A DNA stretch of 64,000 bases from Corynebacterium sp. Marseille-P3884 (GCF_017942225.1 NZ_JAGKSD010000002.1:1-64000), one strand, 5' to 3'. Positions 1 through 9,264 are shown, counted from the first letter of the stretch. The notes: generated from the sequence alone by a model not told the origin. Numbers and translations are program-made.

Positions 1-100
1 GCTCACCGGCGACGTCATGACCATGCCGGGCCTGCCGAAGGTGCCCGCCGCCAACAACATCGACGTCGACGCCGACGGCACGATCAGCGGCCTGTTCTAG
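1..100 (+). CDS. fhs: formate-tetrahydrofolate ligase, C-terminal end only
   Basis: The first 99 bases encode the last 32 or so residues of an Fhs protein, ending in TAG at 98-100. The run [19 protein letters not shown] and the final SGLF are typical of the C-terminus of formate-tetrahydrofolate ligase, which joins formate to tetrahydrofolate using ATP in one-carbon metabolism. The rest of the gene lies outside the window. A second, diverged copy of this 3' end occurs at 1679-1897. Confidence 0.85.
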   Translation, partial: LTGDVMTMPGLPKVPAANNIDVDADGTISGLF

Positions 101-114
101 CCGACTCGCCCGAG

Positions 115-237
115 CTAGTCGGTGGGGTGCTCGCCTGCGGGCGGCTCCTCGGCACCGCTGCCGCCGTCGGCGCTGGTCGGCTCGGCTGCGTCGCCGGATT
201 CGGGCTCGTCCGCCGTGGAGCCGGCGGTGTGCGCGCA
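115..237 (-). pseudogene. remnant of the recB-like nuclease 3' end (first copy)
   Basis: Read on the minus strand from about 237 to the stop at 115-117, this encodes a tail ending AEEPPAGEHPTD. The intact nuclease gene at 1900-2793 ends VEEPPAGVHPTD, and both tails follow an fhs 3' end in the same arrangement. Only the low-complexity tail is present here, without the catalytic domain. The left boundary is approximate. It is best read as one arm of a diverged direct duplication flanking the 240-1670 insert. Confidence 0.6.
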
Positions 238-573
238 CACCGGTTCCTCAAAGACGAAACAGAATTGGTTCTGGGGTTCGCTGGTCCATCGCCACAGGCT
301 TCAGCCGCAACGGGTGGAGCTCGACAGTTGCCAGCCGAACTGTCCAAGCGCGACGCATCGGGACAGCCACTCGACTCCAAGATCGACGCGGTTGGAACCG
401 TTCCCGTGGCCACCTCATCGCAGGAAACCACAGAGCCACCAGACGGGAGTCAGGAAGCTGCTGCGACCTCAGCGACCAACACAGGCATGGCAACCGGCGG
501 TCCAAACTTAGGGGATGACCCCACTGCCCACATTGGGCGCGAACGCGAAGACGACGACGGGTCGCTGTTCTAA
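238..573 (+). pseudogene. possible 3' fragment of an unidentified gene
   Basis: An open frame running to TAA at 571-573 encodes a polar, Thr/Ser/Ala/Glu-rich tail ending in an acidic stretch, REREDDDGSLF. Its composition is plausible for a real C-terminus, but there is no convincing start or recognisable domain, and the frame runs back into the recB-tail repeat. It could equally be non-coding remnant sequence in the insert. Confidence 0.2.
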
Positions 574-586
574 AGCGCCTGCTGGG

Positions 587-1528
587 TCAGTTCATTCGCC
601 CTTCGGCCCCCGAGTAGACCTCACTGGCTTCGCACCAGCCCCATTTGAGCGTGCGTGCAGTGACCACCGACTCGACCATCTTCGTCAGCTCTTTTCGGGC
701 ATACTCTTCGTCACCACGCAGCTGGCACGCGAACACGCGAACGTTGTCGTCGGTGACTTCTTGGGGTAGCTGGTCCAAATTCTTGGGTCCCACGGTCATT
801 CCCACGCAATAATTTTCGGGGGCACATTTCTCGGCCTGGACAGAGAGCCCGGGCAAGCGCGATTCAAGCTTGGCCGCCAGCGGAAACCGGTCGCCGCCCA
901 ACCAGCTAATCGAAGCGATCGTGTTTCCGCGCGACATCCAGCCGGGACTGTGTGAGACCACATTCACGGTGAAGTTGAAACAGGCCCGTTCGAGAAGTTC
1001 GGTGTTCGACTGGTCACCAGCGGAATCGGGGGCGGGGTCGCTACCTCGGCCAGACTCATAAGCCTTCACAGCACTACGGAGCCTGTCCAGCTGTCCGCAA
1101 ACTTCATAACGTAAGTCGTCTGGTGTCAGACGCAACCAGTCATCACCGGGGTCGGCCTGTGCAATGAGCGCGTCGACGTTGGGCTGGTCGTGCCAGATAG
1201 CCCGCAGGTTTTCGCGAGCCAGATCGTCGACGTTCGCAGGGCTGGAAGAGAGCCACTGCTGCACGCGCGCGGCCACTTCGTCTGCAGTCTCGCCTGCGGT
1301 CAGGAATGGTCGCCCCCAGACGTGAACGGTAGATTCCAGTGCCCCTTGCCGGGGCGCTTTGAGTGCCCAAGCCTTGGCGCGGTGGCGGATGACACGCATC
1401 ATCATGGCATATTCGGCCCATGGTCGTAGGTCAATTTCTGACGCGTCGCCTAGCACATAGGCCGAACAGACTTCGACGGCTCGAGGATCCAGGATCAGGA
1501 AGTTCGTGTCGTATCCCATATGTACCAT
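587..1528 (-). CDS. orphan hypothetical protein in the fhs insert
   Basis: The product is about 313 residues and begins MVHMGYDTN, with a second possible ATG three codons on. The frame is open further upstream to 2140, but that part is antisense to the fhs fragment and cannot be coding. No signal peptide, membrane segment or known motif was found. The protein is soluble-looking, acidic and rich in Trp and Asp, with repeated W-containing segments in its C-terminal half. The ribosome binding site is weak. The gene lies between two copies of the fhs/recB 3' ends, which suggests acquisition by insertion. I do not recognise the family. Confidence 0.5.
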   Translation of the reverse strand: MVHMGYDTNFLILDPRAVEVCSAYVLGDASEIDLRPWAEYAMMMRVIRHRAKAWALKAPRQGALESTVHVWGRPFLTAGETADEVAARVQQWLSSSPANVDDLARENLRAIWHDQPNVDALIAQADPGDDWLRLTPDDLRYEVCGQLDRLRSAVKAYESGRGSDPAPDSAGDQSNTELLERACFNFTVNVVSHSPGWMSRGNTIASISWLGGDRFPLAAKLESRLPGLSVQAEKCAPENYCVGMTVGPKNLDQLPQEVTDDNVRVFACQLRGDEEYARKELTKMVESVVTARTLKWGWCEASEVYSGAEGRMN

Positions 1529-1678
1529 ATTGGCACAATCGGGAGTGGTGTTGAGTAGGTCGAAACGCTTTACTGAGTCATGTCCAGATCGAGCGCACGC
1601 GCTGTTCCACGGGTCATTTCGGCAACTGCGACCGTGCCCAGACCCTGCAGGGTGACGTTGCGACGGTTCGCAAAAAGG

Positions 1679-1897
1679 TGCATCTCGAAGACGCAGTACT
1701 CCTTCTCGGATGACCCGACCGCACTCGGCGCACCTCAGGGCCATACCCTGCACGTGCAGCGCCTCCTGCCGCGCACGGGAGCTGGCTTTGTCGTGGTGCT
1801 CACCGGCGACGTCATGACCATGCCGGGCCTTCCTAGGGTACCCGCCGCCAACAACATCGACGTCGACACAGACGGTACGATCAGCGGCCTGTTCTAG
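1679..1897 (+). pseudogene. second, truncated copy of the fhs 3' end
   Basis: About 72 codons match the C-terminal end of formate-tetrahydrofolate ligase, from [13 protein letters not shown] through [17 protein letters not shown] to SGLF and a TAG at 1895-1897. Upstream of 1679 the frame stops resembling Fhs, so no complete enzyme can be made. Over the last 100 bases it differs from the end of the true fhs (1-100) at around ten positions, so the duplication is not recent or one copy came from another strain. Confidence 0.75.
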
Positions 1898-1899
1898 CG

Positions 1900-2793
1900 C
1901 TAGTCGGTCGGGTGCACGCCCGCGGGCGGCTCCTCGACGCCGCTGGTAGCGCCCGCATCCCCGCAGGTGGGCTCGGCTGCACTGACGGAAACGTCGGCGG
2001 TGGACCCCGGCCACCCCGGGTACAGCGGCGGTGTGCCGTCGAATGCGGGGCACAGCTTCTGGAAGGCGCACCAGTTGCAGAGCTTGGAGGTCTTCGGGCG
2101 GAAGTTGCCGCTGCGCCCGTCGGCCTCGATCTTGGACCACAGGTCGCCTAAGTCGCGCTCGAAGTACTCGAGTTCCTCGCGGGATGGGGTGAGGAACATC
2201 GAGTCCATCACCTTCAGATACATCAGGCGCAGCTGGTGCGGGATGGTGCCGAATAAACGCCAGTACACAAGCGCGTAGAACCGCATCTGGAACTGTGCTT
2301 CGGCGGAATAGCGGGGCAGGGGTTTCTTGCCGGTCTTGTAGTCGACGACACGGATTTCCCCGGTCGGGGCGATGTCGACGCGGTCGATGAAGCCGCGCAC
2401 AGGCACGCCGTTGGGCAGGACGGTGTCGACGTACATTTCCTGCTCGTGCGAGTCGAAGCCTAAGGGGTTTTCCATGTGGAAATAGCCGCGGAGGAGATCA
2501 CGGGCGTCCACGAACAGTTTGTGTTCATCGGGGATGGGGTCGGTGACGGAGGGGTCGTCGTCGATAAGCTGCGCCCACGCTGGCTTGATCTGCTTGACCG
2601 CGGCGGGGAAGGTGCGCTTCTCGCGTGGCCATGCGTGCATTGTCTCGAGGACGGCGTGGACGAGCGTGCCTTTGACCTGCGCCTCTGTTTTCGGTTCGGG
2701 GATGCGGTCGATCGCGCGCAGGCGGTATTTCAGCGGGCATTGCTGGTAGTCGTTGGCGCGGGAGGGGGACAGGGCGAGCGGTCGTGGAGTCAT
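1900..2793 (-). CDS. RecB-family PD-(D/E)XK nuclease with an Fe-S cluster motif
   Basis: This 297-residue protein resembles mycobacterial Rv2119 and the AddB/Cas4 nuclease group. Visible elements in order are CPLKYRLR near residue 19, GTLVHAVLE (the conserved His of this fold), GFIDRVD and VVDYKTGKKP (catalytic Asp and Asp-x-Lys), and a Cys cluster CNWCAFQKLCPAF near residue 245 that with the early Cys can hold a 4Fe-4S cluster. The tail is low-complexity. It probably acts as a single-strand exonuclease in DNA repair, but the substrate is not known. It faces the M18 peptidase gene divergently, and neighbours trmI and arc as in mycobacteria. One copy of the 11-mer lies at its LID codons (2559-2569). 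Confidence 0.85.
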   Translation of the reverse strand: MTPRPLALSPSRANDYQQCPLKYRLRAIDRIPEPKTEAQVKGTLVHAVLETMHAWPREKRTFPAAVKQIKPAWAQLIDDDPSVTDPIPDEHKLFVDARDLLRGYFHMENPLGFDSHEQEMYVDTVLPNGVPVRGFIDRVDIAPTGEIRVVDYKTGKKPLPRYSAEAQFQMRFYALVYWRLFGTIPHQLRLMYLKVMDSMFLTPSREELEYFERDLGDLWSKIEADGRSGNFRPKTSKLCNWCAFQKLCPAFDGTPPLYPGWPGSTADVSVSAAEPTCGDAGATSGVEEPPAGVHPTD

Positions 2794-2807
2794 ATCGGAC
2801 TACATCC

Positions 2808-2813
2808 TAGAGT
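2808..2813 (+). promoter_or_regulatory. -10 box (TAGAGT) of the M18 aminopeptidase gene
   Basis: TAGAGT ends seven bases before the ATG at 2821, the spacing expected for a leaderless transcript. AGGAAG between the two could also act as a ribosome binding site, so the case is ambiguous. Confidence 0.4.
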
Positions 2814-2820
2814 AGGAAGC

Positions 2821-4017
2821 ATGCAGATCAGCGATTTCGCAGAGTTCCTGGCGGCGAGCCCGAGCGCGTTCCACGCGGCGGAAAATGTGCGCGACGCCCT
2901 TGTCGCGGCGGGCTTTAGCGAGGACGCGGGTACTGAGGCAGGCGGCCATGTGCTCGTGCAAGGTGGCGCTGTCATCGCGTGGTGGATCCCGGAAAACCCG
3001 CGCCCGCGTATGCGCATCATCGGCTCGCACACGGATTCGCCGGGGCTCATGCTCAAGCCTGACCCGGACGTGGTGCGCGAAGGGTTCCGCCAGCTCGCGG
3101 TCGAGGTCTACGGCGGGCCGATCCTCAGCTCGTGGTTCGACCGCGAGTTGCGGTTTGCAGGGCGAGTAGCGCTTATCGACGGCTCCACCCACACCGTTTC
3201 CACCCCTCCCATCGCCCGCGTCCCTAATCTGGCGATCCACCTCTACCGCGGCGACGCCCCCGAGATCGACCGCCAGGTGCACATGCAGCCGATCATGGGC
3301 GTGGACCGTCCAATCCTAGAGATCGTCGCCGAGCAGCTCGGTGTGCCGGCTGAGGATATCGTCGCCCACGAGCTGATCTCTGCTGATGCCCAGAAACCTG
3401 AGGTGCTCGGCGACACCTTGGCGGCAGGTCGCATGGACAATCTGAGCAGTGTGCACGCGTCGCTTAAGGCCATGCTGGCCGCGAAAGACGACGCGGAAGA
3501 CGTGCTCGTTCTCGCCGCCTTCAACCACGAGGAGGTCGGCTCTGCCTCGACGACGGGCGCCGGCGGGCCTTTGCTGGAACGGGTGCTTACCCGTCTCGCA
3601 CGGGAACTCGGCGACCCGCTCGAGGTGTACGCGAATTCGCTGCTCGTCTCGGCTGACGCGGCGCACGCGGTGCACCCGAATTATCCGGGCAAGCACGACC
3701 CGACACACCGTCCGCTGATGAACCGAGGGCCGGTGCTGAAGATCAACGCGAACCAGCGCTACGCCTCGGACGCGGCGACTGAGGCTGCGTGGATTCGGGC
3801 GTGCCGGGCGGCCTCGGTGCCGGTGCAGACTTTCGTCGGGCACAATGCTGTGCCGTGCGGCTCGACGATCGGGCCGATTTCAGCGACGCGGCTGGGCATT
3901 CCCACCGTCGATGTGGGTGTGCCGTTGCTGTCGATGCATTCGGCGCGTGAGCTGGTGGGCATTCAGGACCAACTATGGTTCACCGACGCGCTTACGGCAT
4001 ACTTTGCTGGCGCATAA
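2821..4017 (+). CDS. apeB: M18-family aminopeptidase (aspartyl-type)
   Basis: This 398-residue cytoplasmic metallopeptidase removes N-terminal, often acidic, residues from peptides using two zinc ions. Metal and catalytic signatures are visible: GSHTDSPG (His-x-Asp) near residue 68, FNHEEVGS (Glu-Glu) near 237, SADAAHAVHPN (Asp) near 280, and a late His in PLLSMHSARE. The length is normal for bacterial M18 enzymes. The frame is open 345 bases further upstream, but that part is antisense to the nuclease gene, so the ATG at 2821 is chosen. Confidence 0.9.
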   Translation: MQISDFAEFLAASPSAFHAAENVRDALVAAGFSEDAGTEAGGHVLVQGGAVIAWWIPENPRPRMRIIGSHTDSPGLMLKPDPDVVREGFRQLAVEVYGGPILSSWFDRELRFAGRVALIDGSTHTVSTPPIARVPNLAIHLYRGDAPEIDRQVHMQPIMGVDRPILEIVAEQLGVPAEDIVAHELISADAQKPEVLGDTLAAGRMDNLSSVHASLKAMLAAKDDAEDVLVLAAFNHEEVGSASTTGAGGPLLERVLTRLARELGDPLEVYANSLLVSADAAHAVHPNYPGKHDPTHRPLMNRGPVLKINANQRYASDAATEAAWIRACRAASVPVQTFVGHNAVPCGSTIGPISATRLGIPTVDVGVPLLSMHSARELVGIQDQLWFTDALTAYFAGA

Positions 4018-4044
4018 GACACAGATCCACGAAACAGGAGAGCG

Positions 4045-4878
4045 ATGTACTCCGGACCATTTCAACCCGGCGACAAAGTCCAGCTGACGGACGCGAAGCG
4101 CCGCCACTTCACCATCGAGCTGACCCCGGGCGGGCAATTCCACTCGCATAAAGGCATCGTCAACCACGACGACATCATTGGCGCGGACGAAGGCACCGTG
4201 GCCAAGTCGACGCTGGGCGCCGACTTTCTCTGCTTCCGCCACCTGCTCGTGGACCACGTCCTGTCGATGCCGCGCGGCGCTGCTGTGATCTACCCGAAGG
4301 ACGCCGGGCAGGTGCTCGTGGAGGGTGATATCTTCATGGGCGCGCGCGTCCTCGAAGCGGGAGCTGGTTCGGGCGCGTTGACGATGTCGCTTCTGCGCGC
4401 GGTCGGTCCGACGGGCCACGTGTTCTCTTATGAGATCCGCGATGACCACCTGGCGTTCGCCCGCGACAATGTCGCCGATTATTTCGGCGGTGCACCTGAT
4501 TGGTGGACTCCGAAGCTGGGGGATTTCGAGGAGATCACAGCAGAAGAGCTCGGCGGGCCTGTGGACCGCGTCATTCTCGACATGGTGGAGCCGTGGCAGT
4601 TCATCGACACGGTCAAAAACGTGCTCATCCCCGGCGGCGTGTTCATGACGTACGTGACGACGGTGCCTCAGCTGATGAATATCGTCGAGACGATCCGCGA
4701 GGCGAAATGCTTCACGGAGCCGCGTTCGTGGGAGACGCTGCTGCGTGAGTGGAAAGTCGAGGGGCTGGCCACGCGCCCGGAGCACCGGATGAACGCGCAC
4801 ACCGCGTTCCTCGTCTGGACGCGCAGGCTTGCCGACGGGGTGACCCCGCCGCGGCCGCAGCGCCGGGCCCGTCGATAA
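4045..4878 (+). CDS. trmI: tRNA (adenine-58-N1)-methyltransferase
   Basis: The enzyme is 277 residues and methylates N1 of A58 in the tRNA T-loop. The N-terminal beta domain is followed by an SAM-binding Rossmann fold with [12 protein letters not shown] near residue 102, an acidic YEIRDDH after strand 2, and LDMVEPWQF near 180. It closely resembles mycobacterial Rv2118c. A ribosome binding site CAGGAGAG precedes the ATG. The stop codon TAA is part of the 11-mer CGTCGATAAGC at 4870-4880, and arc starts 11 bases later. Confidence 0.93.
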   Translation: MYSGPFQPGDKVQLTDAKRRHFTIELTPGGQFHSHKGIVNHDDIIGADEGTVAKSTLGADFLCFRHLLVDHVLSMPRGAAVIYPKDAGQVLVEGDIFMGARVLEAGAGSGALTMSLLRAVGPTGHVFSYEIRDDHLAFARDNVADYFGGAPDWWTPKLGDFEEITAEELGGPVDRVILDMVEPWQFIDTVKNVLIPGGVFMTYVTTVPQLMNIVETIREAKCFTEPRSWETLLREWKVEGLATRPEHRMNAHTAFLVWTRRLADGVTPPRPQRRARR

Positions 4879-4889
4879 GCTCGGAAGGC

Positions 4890-6383
4890 ATGACCCACCC
4901 CGATCCGGCCGAGCTGAAGGCCCAGAACCGCGCACTGTCCGCCCGCAATAAGCAACTCGCCGAGCTGCTGAAGTCGTCGCGGGACAAGCTGAAGGATCTC
5001 AATGCTCAGGTGGAGGCGCTGGGGGACCCAGCGTCGACGTACGGCATCTACCTTGGCCCGGCGCGTCGCGGTCAGGAGGCGGAGGTGTTCACCTCTGGCC
5101 GTCGCATGCGTCTTCATGTGTCGCCGGCAGTAGAGCCGGGAACGCTGACTCCGGGCGGGCTGGTCCGCCTCGGCGAAGGTTCGGTCGTCGTTGAGGCGTG
5201 CGGGTACTCCACGACGGGACAGCTGGCGACGTTATCAGAGCGGATCGGGCACGACCGCGCGATCGTCGCGGACATGCAGGGTGCGGAGCAGGTCGTTCAC
5301 CTGACACAGAAGCTGCAAGAGAAAGCCCGCGCGGGCGACACTCTGCTCATCGACGCGAAGGCTGGCTACGCCTTCGAGAGGATTCCGAAGACGGAGGTCA
5401 ACCAGCTCTCCCTCGAGGAAGTCCCGGGTGTCACCTACGACGATATTGGCGGTTTGCGCACCCAGATCGAGACGATCCGCGATTCGGTGGAGCTGCCGTT
5501 CACACATCCGGATTTGTACAAGACCTACGACTTGAAGCCACCGAAAGGCGTGCTGTTGTACGGTCCGCCGGGCTGCGGCAAGACGTTGATCGCGAAGGCG
5601 GTGGCGAATTCGCTGTCGTCGCGGATCGGGGACGGAGGTGCGGCGCACTTCCTCAACGTCAAAGGCCCGGAGCTGCTCAATAAATACGTCGGCGAGACGG
5701 AGCGCCGGATCCGCCTCATCTTCGAGCGCGCCCGCGAGCTTGCAGGGGAGGGGCGCCCGGTGATCATCTTCTTCGACGAGATGGAGTCGATCTTCCGCAC
5801 GCGTGGCTCGGGTGTCTCCTCCGACATGGAGACGACGGTGGTGCCGCAGTTGCTCACCGAGATCGACGGCGTCGAGGACATCGCGAACGTCATCGTGATC
5901 GGTGCGACGAATCGCGAAGAGCTCATCGACCCAGCGATTCTGCGCCCCGGGCGCCTGGACATCAAAATCCGCATCGACCGCCCAGATCGCGCGGAGGCAA
6001 AAGAAATCTTCGCGCGTTACCTCACCGACAGCGTCCCAAGCGAGGACAGCACGGAGATGCTTATCGACGCTGCCGTCGATAAGCTCTTTGCTCCCCGCCC
6101 CTATGTGAAACTCACGTTGGTGGATGGCTCGGAAGAGACCCTGCATTATGCGGATTTCATCTCGGGCGCGATGATCGCGAATATTGTCGACCGCGCGAAG
6201 AAGCTCGCGATCAAAGACGAGATCGATGGGCGTGGCCGCGGCGTGACTGTGGAGCACCTCCGCGCGGCAGTGCGCGCCGAGCAGGACGAAAGCGAAGACA
6301 TGCCGAATGTCTCTAATCCGGACGAATGGGCCCGAATTACTGGCCGAACAGGAAAGCGTGTTGTCGCAGCTGAAGTGCTGTAG
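4890..6383 (+). CDS. arc: ARC AAA ATPase of the pupylation pathway (Mpa homologue)
   Basis: This 497-residue protein forms a hexameric ATPase that recognises pupylated proteins through its N-terminal coiled coil. The layout is a coiled coil (about residues 6-45), two OB-like domains, and an AAA domain with Walker A GPPGCGKT (225-232), Walker B FFDEME (near 294) and [19 protein letters not shown] (sensor 1 and arginine-finger region). Mycobacterial Mpa ends in a short Gln-Tyr-Leu tail that opens the proteasome gate. Here the end is VVAAEVL, with no tyrosine, fitting the absence of prcBA. In C. glutamicum ARC is known to act without a proteasome. GGAAGG precedes the ATG. Two 11-mers form an inverted pair at 6059-6084. 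Confidence 0.95.
   Translation: MTHPDPAELKAQNRALSARNKQLAELLKSSRDKLKDLNAQVEALGDPASTYGIYLGPARRGQEAEVFTSGRRMRLHVSPAVEPGTLTPGGLVRLGEGSVVVEACGYSTTGQLATLSERIGHDRAIVADMQGAEQVVHLTQKLQEKARAGDTLLIDAKAGYAFERIPKTEVNQLSLEEVPGVTYDDIGGLRTQIETIRDSVELPFTHPDLYKTYDLKPPKGVLLYGPPGCGKTLIAKAVANSLSSRIGDGGAAHFLNVKGPELLNKYVGETERRIRLIFERARELAGEGRPVIIFFDEMESIFRTRGSGVSSDMETTVVPQLLTEIDGVEDIANVIVIGATNREELIDPAILRPGRLDIKIRIDRPDRAEAKEIFARYLTDSVPSEDSTEMLIDAAVDKLFAPRPYVKLTLVDGSEETLHYADFISGAMIANIVDRAKKLAIKDEIDGRGRGVTVEHLRAAVRAEQDESEDMPNVSNPDEWARITGRTGKRVVAAEVL
6059..6084. repeat. perfect inverted pair of the 11-mer inside arc
   Basis: GCTTATCGACG at 6059-6069 and its exact reverse complement at 6074-6084 are separated by the four bases CTGC. 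The pair could form an 11-bp hairpin in DNA or mRNA. It is in frame in arc and encodes LIDAAVDK. Confidence 0.95.
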
Positions 6384-6548
6384 CCAGTGAATTGCCAGAA
6401 CGTTTTTACGGAAATCAACGATATATTCGTAGACAACACTGTTTCTGACCCCTAACATTGCGAAGCAAGTCGACGGCATTACGGAACCGCGACGTAGAAA
6501 TTGCACATGAACCCCGGAAAGCGTCCGGGAAACTAGAAGGAGATAGCA

Positions 6549-6890
6549 ATGAAGCTCACTAAGATCAGCACCGGTATTGCCGCAGGTCTGCTGACCGCAT
6601 CCCTCGCTGTCGCACCGCAGGCGTTCGCGCAGTCTGTGGCCAACGACGAGCTCACCGCCGCAGACGATCAGCAGTCCAGCCTGTCCTCCGACGGTGGCAA
6701 GGACGGCGAAGGCAGCAGCAACGGCAAGGACGGCGAAGGCAGCAGCAACGGCAAGGACGGCGAGGGTTCCTCCCTCGACGACAAGCAGAAGAAGATCATC
6801 GGCGGTGTCTTCGGTGGCCTGGCTGGCCTGGCACTGCTCGCCGGCATCGTCAACTTCCTGCAGTCCCAGGGTGGCAAGCTCCCGTTCTAA
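6549..6890 (+). CDS. small exported protein with Gly-Lys-Asp-rich repeats
   Basis: The product is 113 residues. It has a classical signal peptide (MKLTK, hydrophobic core, cleavage after AFA near residue 27), a polar middle with two and a half copies of a GKDGEGSSN unit (about residues 50-75), a lysine-rich DDKQKKI, and a hydrophobic C-terminal helix (about 80-103). It is likely tethered to the membrane with the repeat region outside. A strong AAGGAG precedes the ATG. It stands alone and its stop overlaps that of the convergent pdxR gene. Small proteins of this design are common in corynebacteria, but the function is unknown. Confidence 0.7.
   Translation: MKLTKISTGIAAGLLTASLAVAPQAFAQSVANDELTAADDQQSSLSSDGGKDGEGSSNGKDGEGSSNGKDGEGSSLDDKQKKIIGGVFGGLAGLALLAGIVNFLQSQGGKLPF
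6696..6773 (+). repeat. 27-bp tandem repeat in the small exported protein gene
   Basis: Two identical 27-bp units at 6696-6722 and 6723-6749 are followed by a partial, diverged third to about 6773. They encode the GKDGEGSSN repeats. Repeats of this kind can change copy number by slippage. Confidence 0.85.
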
Positions 6891-8284
6891 GTCGAACTGC
6901 CGCTTCGCATCACCTCCAGCACTTTGCGGAAGTCTGACTCGCTAAGGTGAGCGAAGCTCACGACAAGGCCGTCATCGCGTCCTGACCACAGGGCGTCGAG
7001 GCGGCCACTTTCTATGCCTTGGTCCGCCAGCTGGCGTGCAAAGGTATCGCGTGCGGACGGGCTCGGGAAGGTGACGGCGAGGTCGACGCCGTTGGATTCA
7101 GCCATCTCGGTGACTGTGGCGCCGTGCCGCAGCAGCTGCGGGATGATCTCGGCGGCAACGATCTCCCGGCGTTTGGCGAGGCGGTTGTGCACTGCTTTCG
7201 TGTTCCGGCGCACATGCCCGTTGCGCAGCAAGTGGGCGATGGCCAGCTGCGTGACTGCGGCGACGGGCATGCCCATGACCGCGCGGGTGCGGCGAATGTC
7301 CTCCGCCGGGGGCGACGTCGAGGCCACGTAACCGGCAGCGACAGACCTAGTGAGCAGGGTTGAAAATGTTCCCAACGTGACCACATGCGCGCTGGTCTGC
7401 AGGGCTGCGAGCGGCGGGACAGGGGAGGTGCGGTAGCGCAGTTCAGCGTTGAAATCGTCTTCAATGATGACCGTGTCAGTTTCGGCGGCCCAGTCAAGGA
7501 GGGCGCGCCGCCGCGTAGCGGGCATCGATGCGCCGAGGGGGTACTGGTAGGACGGGGTGACCAGCAGTACATCGAGATCGTTCGGCAGTGTATCGAGATT
7601 CACACCGGCGTCGTCGACAGGGCATGGCACTGACGTATGCCCCGTTAGTGGAATGACGTTGCGTAGCCCCGGGTGGCCGGGATCTTCCACGCCGACGCGC
7701 AAGCGGTTCCCGCCCGCCACCGCAGTAAGCACAAGGACGAGGCCTTCGCGGGTTCCGCCCGTCACCACGACATCACGCTTATCGACGTTCAATCCCCGCC
7801 CCATCCGCAGATGCTCCGCGATCGCTTGGCGCAGCTGTTGTTGACCTGTCGGTTCCGTCACGACGGCGGGGTCCGCGGCCGCTTCGCGCCACGCCTGCCG
7901 CCACGCCGCAGGGCGGATGGCTCCGGCATGTCCGGAGGACGGTTTCAGAGAGATCACCGACGGGGAGCTGCGTGGCGGGCGGGGAATTGCTTTGGCGCTC
8001 GGTGTTGGCGGGACTGGTTGCGCGGAACGCGAATCAGTATCGGGCAACGACGGGTTCACTCGCGTTGGCGCTCCCTGCGTGGCGGTGAGGTAACCCTCGC
8101 TGATGAGCTGGTCGTAGGCCGTGACGATGGTGCCGCGGGACACGCCTGCTTGGCGGGCGAGCACGCGGGTCGACGGAACCTCGTCGCCGGGGCGGAGTGC
8201 ACCAGAGGAGATGGCGGACCGGATTGAGGCTGCCACTTGGGTGGTGAGGGGGATGGGGAGGGAGCGGGTGACGTCGATAAGCAA
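6887..8284 (-). CDS. pdxR: MocR-type regulator, probable PdxR
   Basis: The protein is about 465 residues, with an N-terminal GntR winged helix ([24 protein letters not shown], split here at residues 33-56) joined to an aminotransferase-like domain that binds PLP. The PLP domain carries TPSYQYPLG and the acidic [12 protein letters not shown] near the cofactor. The gene is divergent from pdxS, the standard arrangement for the activator of vitamin B6 synthesis. The start is uncertain. A TTG at 8284 fits the domain boundary, while the frame is open to 8650 across pdxS. Two 11-mers fall in it, one reading VDK (7777-7787) and one LID next to the start (8272-8282). Confidence 0.85.
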   Translation of the reverse strand: MLIDVTRSLPIPLTTQVAASIRSAISSGALRPGDEVPSTRVLARQAGVSRGTIVTAYDQLISEGYLTATQGAPTRVNPSLPDTDSRSAQPVPPTPSAKAIPRPPRSSPSVISLKPSSGHAGAIRPAAWRQAWREAAADPAVVTEPTGQQQLRQAIAEHLRMGRGLNVDKRDVVVTGGTREGLVLVLTAVAGGNRLRVGVEDPGHPGLRNVIPLTGHTSVPCPVDDAGVNLDTLPNDLDVLLVTPSYQYPLGASMPATRRRALLDWAAETDTVIIEDDFNAELRYRTSPVPPLAALQTSAHVVTLGTFSTLLTRSVAAGYVASTSPPAEDIRRTRAVMGMPVAAVTQLAIAHLLRNGHVRRNTKAVHNRLAKRREIVAAEIIPQLLRHGATVTEMAESNGVDLAVTFPSPSARDTFARQLADQGIESGRLDALWSGRDDGLVVSFAHLSESDFRKVLEVMRSGSST

Positions 8285-8356
8285 TGCAACTGGTCCAATA
8301 AAATAGCGAACTGCTGGCTCTTGGAATCTACCAGTCGGCGGGCGATGCTGGGGCGC
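8285..8356. promoter_or_regulatory. divergent pdxR/pdxS promoter region
   Basis: These 72 bases separate the two genes. On the minus strand TATTTT (within 8297-8306) is a candidate -10 box for pdxR. Short repeated elements related to TGGTCCA/CCAGT recur within it and could be PdxR sites, but I cannot define an operator with confidence. Confidence 0.35.
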
Positions 8357-9247
8357 ATGACGTTTACAACAGATATGTCCAAGACTGAATTGACCGATTC
8401 GTTCCGCGGCGGGGTGATCATGGATGTGGTCACGCCGGAGCAGGCGACCATCGCGGCCGAAGCTGGCGCCGCCGCTGTGATGGCGCTCGAGCGCGTTCCC
8501 GCTGATATCCGCGCGCAGGGCGGTGTCGCGCGCATGTCCGATCCGGACTTGATCGAAGGAATCTTGTCCGCGGTCGATGTGCCCGTGATGGCGAAGGCGC
8601 GCATCGGCCACACGGTCGAGGCGCAGGTTCTGCAGCACCTGGGCGTTCACTACGTGGATGAATCAGAGGTCCTGAGCCCGGCGGACTACGTCAACCACAT
8701 CGACAAGAAGGCGTTCGATGTGCCATTCGTGTGCGGCGCGACGAATCTGGGGGAGGCCCTGCGACGCATCAACGAAGGTGCGGCAATGATCCGCTCCAAG
8801 GGTGAGGCCGGCACGGGCGATGTGTCGGAGGCGACGAAGCACCTGCGCACCATCACCGCTGAGATCGCCGGACTGCAGGCGAAGTGGAACGGCAACCGCG
8901 ACGAACTCTACGTCGCCGCCAAGGAACTTCAGGCGCCGTACGAATTGGTCGCGTGGGTCGCAGAGCACGGCCGTCTTCCGGTACCGCTGTTCGTCGCCGG
9001 CGGTGTGGCCACTCCGGCGGATGCCGCGCTGATGATGCAACTCGGTGCGGACGGCGTGTTCGTCGGTTCCGGCATCTTCAAGTCTGGCAAGCCAGCCGAG
9101 CGCGCGGCCGCCGTCGTGAAGGCGACGAAGAACTACGACGACATCGCGGCAGTCGCGGAAGCTTCGCGCGGCCTGGGCGAAGCCATGGTCGGCATCAACG
9201 TCGCTGATCTCCCAGCGCCGCACCGTCTCGCAGAGCGCGGCTGGTAG
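8357..9247 (+). CDS. pdxS: pyridoxal 5'-phosphate synthase, PdxS subunit
   Basis: This 296-residue TIM-barrel enzyme builds PLP from ribose 5-phosphate, glyceraldehyde 3-phosphate and ammonia. Signatures include [32 protein letters not shown] (catalytic Lys), [22 protein letters not shown] (second Lys), and [19 protein letters not shown] in the phosphate site. Length and sequence are typical. ATG at 8357 is chosen, with MLGR as a four-residue longer alternative. The partner glutaminase PdxT, usually the next gene, is missing: 18 bases on come the convergent toxin-antitoxin genes. Confidence 0.95.
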   Translation: MTFTTDMSKTELTDSFRGGVIMDVVTPEQATIAAEAGAAAVMALERVPADIRAQGGVARMSDPDLIEGILSAVDVPVMAKARIGHTVEAQVLQHLGVHYVDESEVLSPADYVNHIDKKAFDVPFVCGATNLGEALRRINEGAAMIRSKGEAGTGDVSEATKHLRTITAEIAGLQAKWNGNRDELYVAAKELQAPYELVAWVAEHGRLPVPLFVAGGVATPADAALMMQLGADGVFVGSGIFKSGKPAERAAAVVKATKNYDDIAAVAEASRGLGEAMVGINVADLPAPHRLAERGW

Positions 9248-9264
9248 CGCACCGGAAACTCAGA

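Noticed and set aside
1529..2140. Upstream extension of the orphan gene at 587
   Set aside because: It is antisense to the fhs fragment and overlaps the nuclease gene tail. Composition is that of a shadow frame.
2476..2820. Upstream extension of the M18 aminopeptidase frame
   Set aside because: It runs through the recB-like nuclease gene and does not resemble the aminopeptidase N-terminus.
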